Shown here in pieces: positions 48,063 through 59,370 of a DNA stretch of 64,000 nt. Positions within the stretch are counted from its first letter, which is position 1; each line of letters begins with the position of its first letter. Location of the stretch: contig NC_081826.1 of assembly GCF_030867095.1 (NCBI RefSeq), positions 58,107,501 through 58,171,500 of the forward strand, given 5' to 3'. The position numbers and the translations under genes are program-made. Below the pieces are notes generated by a model. That model had not been told where the DNA came from. It made no database searches and saw nothing but the letters and a program-made list of their open reading frames with translations. Source of the DNA: Alligator mississippiensis. Lineage: Eukaryota; Chordata; Crocodylia; Alligatoridae.

Positions 48063-48070
48063 CTTTTATA
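48063..48070 (-). promoter_or_regulatory. TATA box of PI15 (predicted)
   Basis: TATAAAAG reads on the minus strand, about 740 bp upstream of the start codon. A strong splice donor lies 170 bp further downstream. It is a good match to the vertebrate TATA consensus and correctly placed for the predicted first exon. No transcript data are available here. Confidence 0.45.
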
Positions 48071-49265
48071 TGTTATAGACTGTGTGATCCAAAACAGGCA
48101 GTCTTTCAAAGGCTATCAGCCTAGCCAAAATGAGAGGGGAGGAGATTTTCAAAGGACATACACAGTGATTGGGTGGCATCTTTTTAATGTAGGTGGTTAG
48201 AATAGCCTGCCACACCCACAGCTTCTATACTACAAAGACGCGAAGGCAAGCCTCTTTTTCTCAATACTTCCTACCTTATTTCTGACAGTTTTCTCCCACT
48301 GCCATTTGATAAACTTTATCTTGGTTTCTTAATGTTGTTTTACTGTGAACATGATATCCATCTATTTATTGTTTAAAAACTAAGTCACAACCAATGCAAT
48401 TTAGTTTGGCAATTTTTAAGCTTAAAATAATGAAGCTGGTAACTCAGACAACATACAACGTAGCTTGCCAAGTCAGTGCTCAGTATAGTCCAAAGGTACG
48501 CATTTAAAGAGTGAACTAAACACTGAACTAAGTGAACTGAGCTATATCAGTGGGATTATAGGGCATGCAAGCAACATATCACAACAGAGTTTAGTCCATT
48601 CATTGTTGAGTACAACAGATGTTCAGAGCACCGCACACACACTATTGCTCATGCTTGCTCTTGCTCACTCTCCCCATTCCTCATACTTACACGTGTGCAC
48701 ACTCACATGTGTTTATGCACACACGACCCTTATTGATCCTTGCTTTGGAATGTAACTAGCAAATGTGTCAGTTACCTGAACTTCTGCCTGTGAGAAACTA
48801 CAGAAGCAGCATGACAGAGAGGGAAAAAGAGCCAGGAAAACATCTGTTTCAGATTTACTTGCATATATTTGGAATTATTTAAGCACAGAATGGTTCAGCC
48901 ACTCATACAGTAAAGCTGAAGGCATAACACTGAGGTTATAAAGAATGTAACAGCAGCAGCAGCAGCGGCAGCTAGTGGCCAGCATCCAGCAGTTGTATAT
49001 ACAGGGACTAAGGATTGGAGCCTATACAATGTTGGGTTGATCAAATGCCAGGAACAGGAGACCTGGTACAATTTGTAAAATGAGGCCCCTCAAAAATGCA
49101 ATAAAATTATTTTGTGAGTCATAAAAAAGATGGGGAATGGGAACGGTCACAAAAGGGAACCTTTTCATTTGTTTACACACCAAACATTAGATTTTGTTCA
49201 ATTTGCTAGTGCACTGGTTTTCAGAACTGTGGCTGGAGAAGCACTGCAGGAATTTACACCCTTAA
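48071..49265. other. Region upstream of PI15
   Basis: Non-coding. It contains a (CAG)n run at about 48949-48973 and CA/TG-rich microsatellite-like sequence near 48630-48720. Possible proximal regulatory sequence, but I cannot identify sites with confidence. Confidence 0.4.
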
Positions 49266-49269
49266 GGGA

Positions 49270-49490
49270 AGGTGGTTCAGTGGTTAGAACAGGGAAAAAA
49301 GAAGCCAAGACTTATGCTCTCCTCTTGGCTCTGCCACTAGCTCCCTGTGTGGCCTAAACCAACTCATTCAATCTTTCTGTGCAATCTGTACTATACTATA
49401 ATAGTCTTTTACAGACATGGTGTAAGGATTAAATAATTAAGACTTGGCAATATGCTTTGAGTTGCAAGGTGTATATAAGTTGAAGATATT
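49270..49490 (+). repeat. MIR-type (CORE) SINE
   Basis: The MIR layout is clear: TTCAGTGGTTAGAACAGGG, GGCTCTGCCACTAGCT, CTGTGTGGCCT, CAATCTTTCTGTGC, CAGACATGGTGTAAGGATTAAAT, then TATGCTTTGAGTTG. Diverged, with deletions. This family dates to early amniotes or before. Confidence 0.72.
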
Positions 49491-49810
49491 ATTATGATAT
49501 TATTATACATGCCAATGTTGTCCAATACTGGTGCCTACATTGTATCCACAAATATTTATATAAATGACAAAACAAACAAGTCTGAACACAGGAATGAGCA
49601 GCTATAGATACTGAGTAATTTGTTCCCCACCCTGCCCCATGTACATAGAGGGCATATTTGCTTATATTAACATAAAGAAAATATTACTTCATTCTCTGAA
49701 TATAATGTGAGAAATTTAGTGCTGGTTTGGATGTATTTATTTCTTAGATTTAATTGTGACCCTTCCCACAAAGTCTCAGCAAAGCTTACAATAAAAGTGG
49801 AAAAGACTTT

Positions 49811-49893
49811 GAATCATAGAGAAGCAGGGCTAGAAGGGACCTCCAAAGGTCATCTAGTTCAACCCCCTGCCTGAGGAAGGATCATCCCTATCC
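49811..49893 (-). mobile_element. CR1 LINE (older copy), 3' end, left of a nested insertion
   Basis: AATCATAGAGAAGCAGGGCT, then AGGGACCTCCAAAGGTCATC, is the reverse of a CR1 3' end. It is broken at 49893 by the inserted CR1 and continues from 51597. Confidence 0.82.
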
Positions 49894-51596
49894 ATAGTTT
49901 CATAGTTTCATACTAGCTAGGGTCAGGAGGGACCTGAACAGATCATCTAGCCTGACCCCCTGCCACAGTCAGGAATGAATGCTGGGTTCACAAGACCCCA
50001 GACAGGTGATCGTCCAACCTCCTCTTGAATATGCCCAAGGTAGGGGCGAGGACCACTTCCCTGGGAAGTTGGTTCCAGATTTTGGCCACCCTAACTGTAA
50101 AATATTGCCTTGTGATCTCTAACCTAAACCTATTCTCCATCAGCTTATTACCATTGTTCCTTGTCACCCCAGGTGGTGCTGGGGAGAAAAGAGCTCTGCC
50201 TATTTGCTGTTGATCCCCCTTGATAAGCTTGTAGGCAGCCACCAGGTCCCCCCTCAGCCTCCTCTTGCTGAGGCTGAACAGGTTCAGGTCCTTCAGTCTC
50301 TCCTCATAGGGCCTGTCCTGCTGCCCTCTCACCAAGCAGGTGGCCCTCCTCTGAACCCTCTCCAGGCTGGCCACATCCCTTTTGAAGTGCGGTGCCCAGT
50401 ACTGGACGCAGTACTCCAACTGCGGCCTGACCAGAGTCACATAGAGGGGGAGTATCACCTCTCTGGACCGGCTTGAGATGCATCTTAGGATGCATGACAA
50501 GGTCTGGCTGGCCTTGCTGGCTGCAGTCTGGCATTGGCGGCTCATGTTCATCTTGGAGTCAATAATGACTGCGAGATCCCCTTCCACCTCTGTGCTTTCA
50601 AGAAGGGAACTCCCCAGCCTGTATGTATGCTGTGGATTCCTTCTCCCAAGGTGCAGCACCCTGCATTTGTCTATGTTGAACCCCATCCTCTTCTCGTCTG
50701 CCCACTTTTGTAGTCTGTCTAAATCTAGTTGCAGCCTCTCTCTCCCTTCAAGTGTGTCCACCTCGCCCCACATCTTAGTGTCATCAACAAACTTGGACAG
50801 TGTGTTTTCCACCCCCTCGTCCAAGTCGCTGATGAAGATGTTAAACTGTGTGGGCCCGAGGACCGAGCCCTGGGGTACCCCACTGCTCACATCTCTCCAG
50901 GTTGAGTACAACCCATCCACCACTACTCTCTGGGTGCGCCCCATCAGCCAATTTTTTACACATCCAGCTGTGCAGGCATCAATAGTGCAGTCACTTAATT
51001 TATTGATGAGGATGGGGTGAGAGACAGTGTCAAAGGCCTTCTTAAATTCTAGAAAGACTATGTCCACAGCAACCCCATCATCCGAGGATTTAGTTACTTG
51101 GTCATAAAAGGCAATCAGGTTGGTCTGGCAGGACCTGCCTTTGGTGAAGCCATGCTGATTGCCCCTGAGCATGATCTCCCCTGCAGGCCCCCCACAGATA
51201 TGCTCCTTGATGATCCTCTCCAAGAGCTTCCTGAGCACCAAGGTGAGGCTTACAGGCCTATAGTTGCTTGGGTCCTCCTTCCTCCCCTTCTTAAAAATAG
51301 GGACCACATTAGCCAGTTTCCAATCCCCCAGCACCTGGCCAGATGCCCACGAATGCTCATACAGCTGGGCCAAAGGCTCCACGATGACCCCTGCCAGGTC
51401 CCTCAACACCCTTGGGTGGAAGGCATCTGGACCTGCAGATTTAAAAATGTCTAGCCCTTCCAGAAGATCCCTAACTACATCTGCACTGACTAAAGGCTTG
51501 ATAGAGCTATCTTCAAGATTGTCCCTACCTCTGGTAGGTGAGATATCCCAGTCCCTGTTCAGGAAAACAGAGGCAAAGAAACTGTTAAAAATATCA
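49894..51596 (-). mobile_element. Nested CR1 LINE with 7-bp target duplication
   Basis: The 3' tail repeats (CATAGTTT)n on the plus strand at 49894-49911. 5'-truncated at 51596. Flanked by CCTATCC at 49887-49893 and 51597-51603. It carries a long RT frame. Sits in an older antisense CR1. Confidence 0.88.
49988..51596 (-). pseudogene. CR1 ORF2 reverse transcriptase, long open frame, mutated active site
   Basis: Open for 543 codons (the first few codons past 51596 belong to flanking DNA). Motifs are [51 protein letters not shown] and SGVPQGSVLGP. The catalytic box reads FVDD (50791-50780) where the family has FADD. The C terminus has KIWNQLPREVV. Truncated upstream, so not autonomous. Confidence 0.87.
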
Positions 51597-53040
51597 CCTA
51601 TCCAAATAATCCAAATCATCCCTTTATCTAACTAATTAGCAAAACTACACAGTCAACCATGACACAATCACAAGACATAATACCCTAACCTGCTACAGGT
51701 AAAGCAGGGAGACCATGAGAGCCAGTATCCTGTTGCTGTAAAGATTGCTAAAATATGCTTAAAAGATCCATGGAAAAGGGCTGCATGTCCTGCTACAAAA
51801 GAAGGCAAAACCCTCCCACTATCCACTCCAATTGGGCCATGGAGTAAAATTCCTTTTTGACCACAAATATGATGATCAGCCTGAACCTGAGCAGAGGGGC
51901 AAGACCCTCTAGCCAGGAACCTCCTGGGTTAAGTACCAGAAGGATCACTGGCACACCCCATTTAAAATCCCAAGGCTTGGCTGCAAAAAACACCCAATGC
52001 TTCTGAGGTGTACTTGGTAGCCACGTTGGTCTGAGACAAAAAGAAATGTAATACTCTAAAACTCTTGGTTCAGAGGTATCCTCTCTGAACCAAGAGTTTT
52101 AGAGTTTTGCATTTCCAATGCTTCTGAGGAAGACTTACAAAACCCTCTGATATGTAGCCACAGAAGGGGGAAAATTTTCCTCCCAGCCCCATATGGCAAC
52201 CAGAAAATCCCAGAAGCCTGGGTAGTACCCATATGGAATATAACCGTAGCTTCTCCTAGATCATCCCTGACCAATGCCTGTCCAACGCGTTCTTGAATAA
52301 TGTGTCCAACAATAGAGAGTCCACAGTTTTCCTAGACAGGCTATTCCATTCCCACACTATTCTAACAATGAAAACGTTTTTCCTGATATCTAGTCTAAAC
52401 CTACTTTGCTGCAACTTCAAGCCATTGGTCCATATCCTACTCTTTACAGCAAGAAAGCAACATTTGGGGGGGGGGGTTCAATCATCTTTATGGCAGGTCT
52501 GAAGACTGCTATCATGTCCTCTCTTAAGCACCTTTTCTGCAAGTTAAATATACCCATTTCTTTCAACCTCTCCTTGTACGACTTGCCTTCTAAGCCCTTT
52601 ATCATTTTCCAGCCCTGCTCTGGACCTCTCTCACTTCTTTGTGTCCTTTTTAAAATGTGGAGCCCAACACTGCACACAATACTCTAGACCAGATCAGACC
52701 CAACCAGTGCTAAGTAGACAGGCATTATCACCTCCCATGTTTTGTTCCTAATGCTTCTAATGATGTATCTCAAAACCTCTTTTTGTTCAGCTGTGTCACA
52801 CTGCAGACTCATATTGAGTCTGTGATCTATCAAGTGTCCCAGATGCTCCTCCATATTGTTACCAGCCAGGTAACAATATAGTAATACATTTTGTATTTGT
52901 ATTTTTGATTATTTCTCCCAAGGTGTAACACCTAGTATTTGTCAGCACTGAGCTCCATCCTGTTAGCTTCAGCCTGACTTTCCAATCCATCAAGATCCTT
53001 CTGAACTGCATTCCTGCCCTCTGTGTTCATAATCCTTATA
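51597..53040 (-). mobile_element. CR1 LINE (older copy), continuing on the right of the nested insertions
   Basis: From 51604 the sequence continues in CR1 3' UTR/coding order (CCTCCCACTATCCACTCCAA, GCAAGACCCTCTAGCCAGGA). Then 52260-53035 shows reverse-oriented C-terminal coding blocks (TTTTCCTGATATCTAGTC, CTCTTTACAGCAAGAAAG, AACCTCTCCTTGTACGACTT). Decayed; 52444-52677 is the only notable open piece. Confidence 0.72.
52009..52114 (-). mobile_element. 106-bp palindromic SINE-like insert with 15-bp TSD
   Basis: Flanked by identical 15-mers CCAATGCTTCTGAGG at 51994-52008 and 52115-52129. The insert contains a perfect 23-bp inverted repeat (52053-52075 and 52083-52105, loop 7) built on AACTCTTGGTTC. 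One end reads TGGTAGCCACGTTGGTCTGAGAC, the end also seen at the 42.7-43.3 kb foldback. The long target duplication points to LINE-type integration. Confidence 0.78.
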
Positions 53041-54407
53041 GAAACAAACCAAAATATCAATATAAAAATAAACTCCCCCCACCCAGAAAAAAAAAGTCCA
53101 ATTCAGTAGCAATGCACCCAACCCTGCTCACCCGTGCTTCCCTGTCTCTGAACAAGCAGAGCTTTTCCCTGCCTCACTCAACCTCAAGTACCAACCCACA
53201 GTCAATAAAAATAAAAATATCTCCCATCCATATTCCCAACATTTTACCCATTCTTGTTCCCTTCCCTTATACACAGAGAAGTCCTCCCACTGCCTCACTG
53301 TCCCTCCAACTTCCCCTCAAAAGGAAGGTAGAGGGTTGTGACAGTCTCCAAAACTCATTCCTTTTCCCCTTCCCTACAAAAAACATGTAGTTCAATTAAA
53401 GCAACAAACAGAAACAAACTTGAAAACTATATCCCTGCACCCCATCTCAGTCTCCACCAAAAGGCAATGCCAAAGAATACACTTGAGCACTGCCCTTTAG
53501 TGGAAGCCTCCCAGGATGCCTGTCCCAGCAGAGCCTGCACTCACTTTTAAAGCTGCAGGCTGGCTGGGGCCTTTCCTTTTCATCTTGGCTGACCACATGG
53601 TTTGCAAGCCCAACCTCCCAGCCCCTCTCCTGCTCCAAATTCACCCCGCAATAACAGGGGGGAAGGGCAGTGTTAGTAGGCCCTGAATCCGTAAGGCTAC
53701 TCCAAGCCAAGGGGAGATTGGAAGCAGTTTCAATAGTCCTCTTCACCCCTGCTCCCTCTCCCCCCCCCCCACCCCTTTTGTCATAGCTCCTTTGACTTCA
53801 TAGGTAAAGATTTGGCTCAACATCTCTAAAAGATGACAAGCAGCCTGTTGCACTGGGCAAATATTGTAAAACAATCACATTTTAGATAGCTATCATTATT
53901 ATTTACACTAGTAATAATGGCGACAGGGATGAAATAATCTATTGATCAAAGCACCATACAAACATTATATAAACTTTATAAACTGTGTAAGAATGGGACT
54001 GTACATTTCTTAAGAATGGGTCTTCTCATAAGATTTCCTTTATTTCCATCCCTTCTGCTTATTGCTCAACTCATTGTTCTCATATCTAATGGATAGCCTC
54101 AGTAACTGCTGATGCAAGTATAGAAACACAGCTAGGTGCAATCTTAAGAACCTTAGCATCAAACCACAGGAAGCAAACATAAGAGTTTTGGGGGCCAGGA
54201 GAGTACCTTGACACAAACATACACTAAAAATACTCAAATAACAAGCAATATCAAATATCAAAGAATTGGTCATCACTATCAAGAAAGATAAGGAGCCAAG
54301 GTAATTATATGCATAAAGTTTACATCAGTTTTTTGTTCTAAAGGAAAGGTATGACATTGCCTATGGTCAGAACAGGGACTTAAAACAGGATCACCTATGT
54401 CCTAGAA
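53041..54407. other. Non-coding stretch, nothing recognised
   Basis: Polypurine and polypyrimidine patches, including a C-run near 53761-53770. Short frames only. Confidence 0.45.
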
Positions 54408-54411
54408 CAGG

Positions 54412-54467
54412 GGTGGTCAACCCACAGCACACATGTCAAAAGTGGCACATATACCCACTTTGTTTGG
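54412..54467 (+). repeat. Possible hAT terminus, truncated by CR1
   Basis: CAGGGGTGGTCAACCCACAG matches the style of hAT inverted termini. It is cut at the CR1 start. The other end was not found beyond 56790. Confidence 0.35.
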
Positions 54468-56790
54468 CGCTAGGGGGAATGCCTTACTGGACCTGGTATT
54501 GGCAACGGGGGATGACATGGTAGGAGACCTACAGATCGGTGGTCACCTGGGGGACAGTGATCACCAAATAATAGAATTCACCATAAGACATCGAGTGGGT
54601 AAGGTAACTAGTAGGGTGAAAGTGCTAGACTTTAGGAAAGCTGATTTAAATTAACTCAGGCGTTAGTCAAGGATGCACTGCAGATTAAGAGTTTTGAAGA
54701 GTTGGGAGCCCAGGAAGGGTGGCTGTGCCTTAAGGAAATGATCCTTCGGGCACAGAGGGAGACGATCCCGATGCAGGGAAAAAGGGGGAAAGGAGCCAAG
54801 AGGCTTCTTTGGCTGACCAGAGAAATCCAGAGCAGTCTACGGGCTAAAAGGGGGGCATATAAAAAGTGGAAACAGGGAGATATCACTAAAGAGGAGTATA
54901 CCTCCTCTGCTCGCGCTTGTAGGGAGGCAGTTAGACGGGCCAAAGCTACCATGGAGCTGAGGATGTCATCCCAAGTTAAGGATAACAAAAAATTGTTCTT
55001 TAGATATATAGGGAGTAAAAGGAAGGCCCAGGGTGGAATAGGACCTCTACTAAATGGGCAGAAGCAATTGGTGACGGACAGTGGGGAGAAGGCTGAACTC
55101 CTCAATGAGTTCTTTGCATCAGTGTTCCTAAGCGAGGGGCAAAACAAGGCTCTTACTGGGATTGTAGAGAGGCAGCAGCAGGATGCCAGACTACCAAGCA
55201 TAGACCCTGAGATGGTGCAGAGGCACTTGGAGGAACTGGATGCGTTTAAGTCGGCAGGCCCAGATGAGCTCCATCCGAGGGTACTGAAGGCACTGGCTGA
55301 CGTCATTGCAAAGCCACTGGCAAGAATATTTGAACACTTGTGGTGCACAGGCCAGGTCCCAGAGGACTGGAAAAGGGCCAGTGTGGTCCCCATTTTCAAG
55401 AAGGGAAGGAAGGAGGACCCAGGCAACTATAGGCCAGTCAGTCTCACCTCCATCCTAGGCAAAGTCTTCGAAAAAATTATCAAGGCTCACATTTGCGAGA
55501 GCTTGGCAAGAAAAATTATGCTGAGGGGAAACCAGCATGGGTTCGTAGCAGGTAGATCATGCCTGACTAATCTAGTCTCTTTTTATGACCAGGTTACAAA
55601 ACACCTGGATGCAGGAATAGGGGTTGATGTCGTATACTTAGACTTCAGGAAGGCCTTCGATATGGTATCCCACCCCATACTGGTGAACAAGTTAAGAGGC
55701 TGTGACTTGGATGACTACACAGTCTGGTGGGTGGCAAATTGGCTAGAGGGTCGTACCCAGAGAGTCGTAGTGGATGGGTCGGTATTGACCAGGAAGGGTG
55801 TGGGCAGTGGGGTCCCGCAGGACTCGGTCCTTCGACCGATACTCTTCAATGTCTTCATCAGAGACTTGGACGAGGGAGTGAAGTGTACTCTGTCCAAGTC
55901 TGTGGATGATACAAAACTGTGGGGAGAAGTGGACACGCCGGAGGGCAGGGAACAACTACAAGCAGACCTGGACAGGTTGGACATATGGGCAGAAAACAAC
56001 AGAATGCAATTCAACAAGGAGAAATGCAAAGTGCTGCACCTAGGGAGGAAAAATGTCCAGCATACCTACTGCCTAGGAAATGACCTGCTTGGAGGCACGG
56101 AAGCGGAAAGGGATCTTGGAGTCCTAGTGGACTCCAAGATAAACATGAGTCATCAGTGTGACGAAGTCATCAGAAAAGCTAATGGCACTTTATCGTGCAT
56201 CAGCAGATGCATGACGAACAGAACCAAGGAGGTGATACTTTCCCTCTATCGGGCACTGGTCAGACCACAGTTGGAATACTGCTTGCAGTTTTGGGTGCCG
56301 CACTTCAAGAGGGATGTGGATAACCTGGAGAGGGTCCAGAAAAGGGCCACACATATGGTTAAGGGCTTGCAGGCCAAGCCCTATGAGGAGAGACTAGGGC
56401 ACCTGGACCTCTTCAGCCTCCTCAAGAGAAGGTTGAGAGGCGACCTTGTGGCTGCCTATAAGTTCATCACAGGAGCACAGAAGGGAATTGGTGAGGCTTT
56501 ACTCACCAAGGCGCCCCGGGAGTTACAAGAAATAATGGCCACAAGCTAGCAGAGAGTAGATTTAGACTGGACATTAGGAAGAACTTCTTCACAGTTACAG
56601 TGGCCAAAGTCTGGAATGGGCTCCCAAGGGAGGTGGTGCTCTTCCCTACCCTGGGGGTCTTCAAGAGGAGGTTAGATAGGCATCTAGCTGGGGTCATCTA
56701 AACCCAGCACTCTTTCCTGCCTATGCAGGGGGTCGGACTCGATGATCTATTGAGGTCCCTTCCGACCCTAGCATCTATGAATCTATAGCA
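54468..56790 (+). mobile_element. CR1 LINE, 5'-truncated, long open frame
   Basis: Begins inside the endonuclease domain (LDLVLATGDDMVGDLQIGGHLGDSDH). The 3' end reads GGTCCCTTCCGACCCTAGC, ATCTATGAATCTATAG at about 56757-56790. It belongs to the same subfamily as the nested copy at 5906-8608, judging from near-identical 3' ends and coding wording. No clear target duplication. Confidence 0.93.
54702..56549 (+). pseudogene. CR1 ORF2 linker plus reverse transcriptase, 615 aa open
   Basis: Longest open frame in the window. It reads through the endonuclease-RT linker, [66 protein letters not shown] and SGVPQ. Its active-site box is SVDD (55899-55910) where the intact form is FADD. A frameshift near 56515 separates it from the last part of the C terminus, which continues to about 56700 in another frame. 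Inactive. Confidence 0.88.
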
Positions 56791-57544
56791 AATCCAACAG
56801 GGAAAACAGCAGCACATAGAGCAAGGAGGAGAGAACAGAGCAGAACAATGGATAAGGCAGGGAGAAAAGTAGCAGATAGGGCAGAACAATGGTTGAACTT
56901 CCTAAGGGATTTTCTATCTAGATGTAAACCAAGCATCTGCAGTGGGTCTTGGCAGAAGGTTTGGATGGCACTAATACCAGCCAAAAAATTAGATTAATTT
57001 ATTCAGACTGGTCATCTTAATGCCAGAAATACATCAACAAGCTAGAAAGAATTCACAGAAAAAGCAAGAACAGGTACTGAAGGAACTGAAGGAAATGTTA
57101 ACTACTCCTATTAAGAAATCTGTCTAAAAAAAAACAAAAAATAAAACCTGGTGCTAAGCAAAGCAGATGCAGGTATGAGTGTCATAGATTTGATTCAGTT
57201 AGCACACTCTTATGCACTGATAAAAGCAATGATCATTTTATTAAAATGCTTGCTGTGACAATGAAAAAGGAACGATAGGGTTAAATATTACTAAACAGAG
57301 TGTACTTGTCATATTAAAAGTACATTTGCCAGATGTTTCATGATGGTTGTGTCACATGTTGCTCTGTGCAATGCAATGATGTACTTTCAGAAGTCTTATC
57401 ATAACTAGCAAAACAAAAACAGATCATTGAATTAGTATTAAACTACTTTGAGTGGACAAATTTTCCCAGGGTATTAGTTTCCTGTCTGCAATATTCATCA
57501 CTTTGACTCAATGTAGCAAAGTCAAACATTGTTTTCCATGCTCC
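56791..57544. other. AT-rich stretch, nothing recognised
   Basis: No gene or nameable repeat. Confidence 0.45.
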
Positions 57545-58925
57545 CTAGTAAGATTTCCATTTTCTATGGTCCTGTAACAAGACCAGTGGTCCAGGAGCAG
57601 CCGTGACACCCCCTAGTGGTCACATGGCTGCTGCCCTGCTCTGGCTCTAGGGTACCCCCCTCTTCTCCCCACCTGTCATGCCTTGATGTTCTCAGTTAGT
57701 TCTTGGAAGAGTCAGAATGAACAGTCCTAGAGTGAGCCCTAGTCCAGCTTCCACCAGCAGATCCCTCTTGGACTCTGCTGATCCCAACCTAGCCCTCATG
57801 TTAGGTAGTCCCTCCTGGCCCTTACGTGCCTCTAGGGAACCAGTTACCTTATGGGCTATTCACGGCTCCAACTTCCCCTATAGCCATAGCCACACCTCAG
57901 AGTCATGTACTAACTTGTACAGGCTTGAGCCCTGTTAGCTTTATCCTGGTTGTCATTCTTTGCTGATCACTACCAGCCTAGGCCCACTTCCTCTGACCCA
58001 GGTTTGGAGTCTCACCCTTGTTTGGCCCTTGGCCCAACTCACTTGGCTTGTGCCTTTGGCCCTTGGCCCATCTCACTCAGCTTTCTTAGTGCAAGCTTTA
58101 ATCATCTAGGCTCCAACCTAGAAACACTAGAACGTAAGAGAAAGAAGGCCTGTCTCTGGAGCCTGTCCCCTGGCAGGGCCCCAAACACTGGTGTGCCCCA
58201 GCACCTCACTGGGATTACCTACAATACATCTCTTAAACACCTCACTCTAGATTAACCACAATACACCTCTCAGGCTACTCGCTGTGGGTTACCCACAATG
58301 CACCTCAGGCCCCCTTGCTGTGCCCTTCACATATTCCCCTTACAGCCACTCCCAAACTACCAGTTAAAACTCAAATGAAGCCATAACCCAGCAGCTAAAA
58401 CAAAACTCTCAGTCTGCTGGCTGTATACCAACTCTTACTTGTCTGGGTCCTAGTCCACTGCCAGCCCTTAGTCCCTCACCTGCAGTTCCCAGGCATAGCA
58501 AAATCTCAGACATTCACCAAGTATAACTCTGTCCCCCTGAGGCCTCCAGGGCCCAACTGGCTGTCCTGACTCAACCCCCGGGTTTATATGCCTCTTAGGC
58601 CAACCCCTTTCTGATCAGGTCCAGCTACCCACAGATATTTTCTAATTAGGATTGCTCCTTGGCTTCCAAAACAGCCTACTGATGCTGGTCTAGCTAGTGC
58701 AACAAGTCCCTTGCTTCCCAAAGCAGGGCTCTGCCCTGCTGAACTATTGCAAATTAACCAGCTCTGCAATAGGCATCCCTAACCTCTGTCCTTCCCCCTG
58801 GCTGACCATTTTCCTTGTAGTTAGCTCACCTGCTACATTTTCCTCCTCAGGTAACAAGAGCCTTCTGGCTCTCTCCTACAGGTCCTTTGGAGATTGTTAA
58901 GCATCTTCATAACTAAAGAGGCCCC
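57545..58925. repeat. Unclassified C-rich repeat with short tandem duplications
   Basis: 58019-58083 contains a tandem duplication of about 34 bp built on TTTGGCCCTTGGCCCA. 58211-58310 holds three diverged copies of about 37 bp with the core TACC(C)ACAATACACCTC. Composition differs from the flanks. It could be an LTR or other mobile element, but I cannot see defined ends. The frames across it carry no motif. Confidence 0.4.
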
Positions 58926-59305
58926 TGAAAAAAAGTCAGTGTATAGCAAGACTAAAAAAGGTAACATTTCTCATACTGAGCACAAAGATTTATATATTTC
59001 ATTGCTGCTGGACAGAGCAGAATTTCAGTGCTGCAAAGTATATAGAAGGAAAAGACTATTTGGATAGATGTTCTACTGTCTGTCAAAAGACAAACATAAA
59101 TCCAAGATGCCATAATCTGGTCTGAGTGCTACCAGTATTTCTTCACTCAACACTACTAATATTTCTTTTCATATGAAAAGGTGGACAGAGGCCTGGCTTC
59201 AGCTTTGTAGAAGCGTTGTGTAACAAAGCCCATGTACTCTTGGCTGCACAGAGACCTAGCTTTAATAGGAGAGGTTATGAGTTCCCCACTTCTACTGTTT
59301 TACAG

Positions 59306-59370
59306 CCTGGTGGTTAGGACGCTATCCTACGAGGCGGGAACTCTGTCCCATTCCTTGACCCCCGCCCCAC
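59306..59370 (+). repeat. Possible tRNA-derived SINE head
   Basis: CCTGGTGGTTAGGACGCTATCC followed by AGGCGGGAACTCTG resembles the A-box region of tRNA-derived reptile SINEs. The B box is poor. Confidence 0.3.

Noticed and set aside
57545..58925. Solo LTR of an endogenous retrovirus
   Set aside because: No TG...CA ends, polyadenylation signal or target duplication that I can define.
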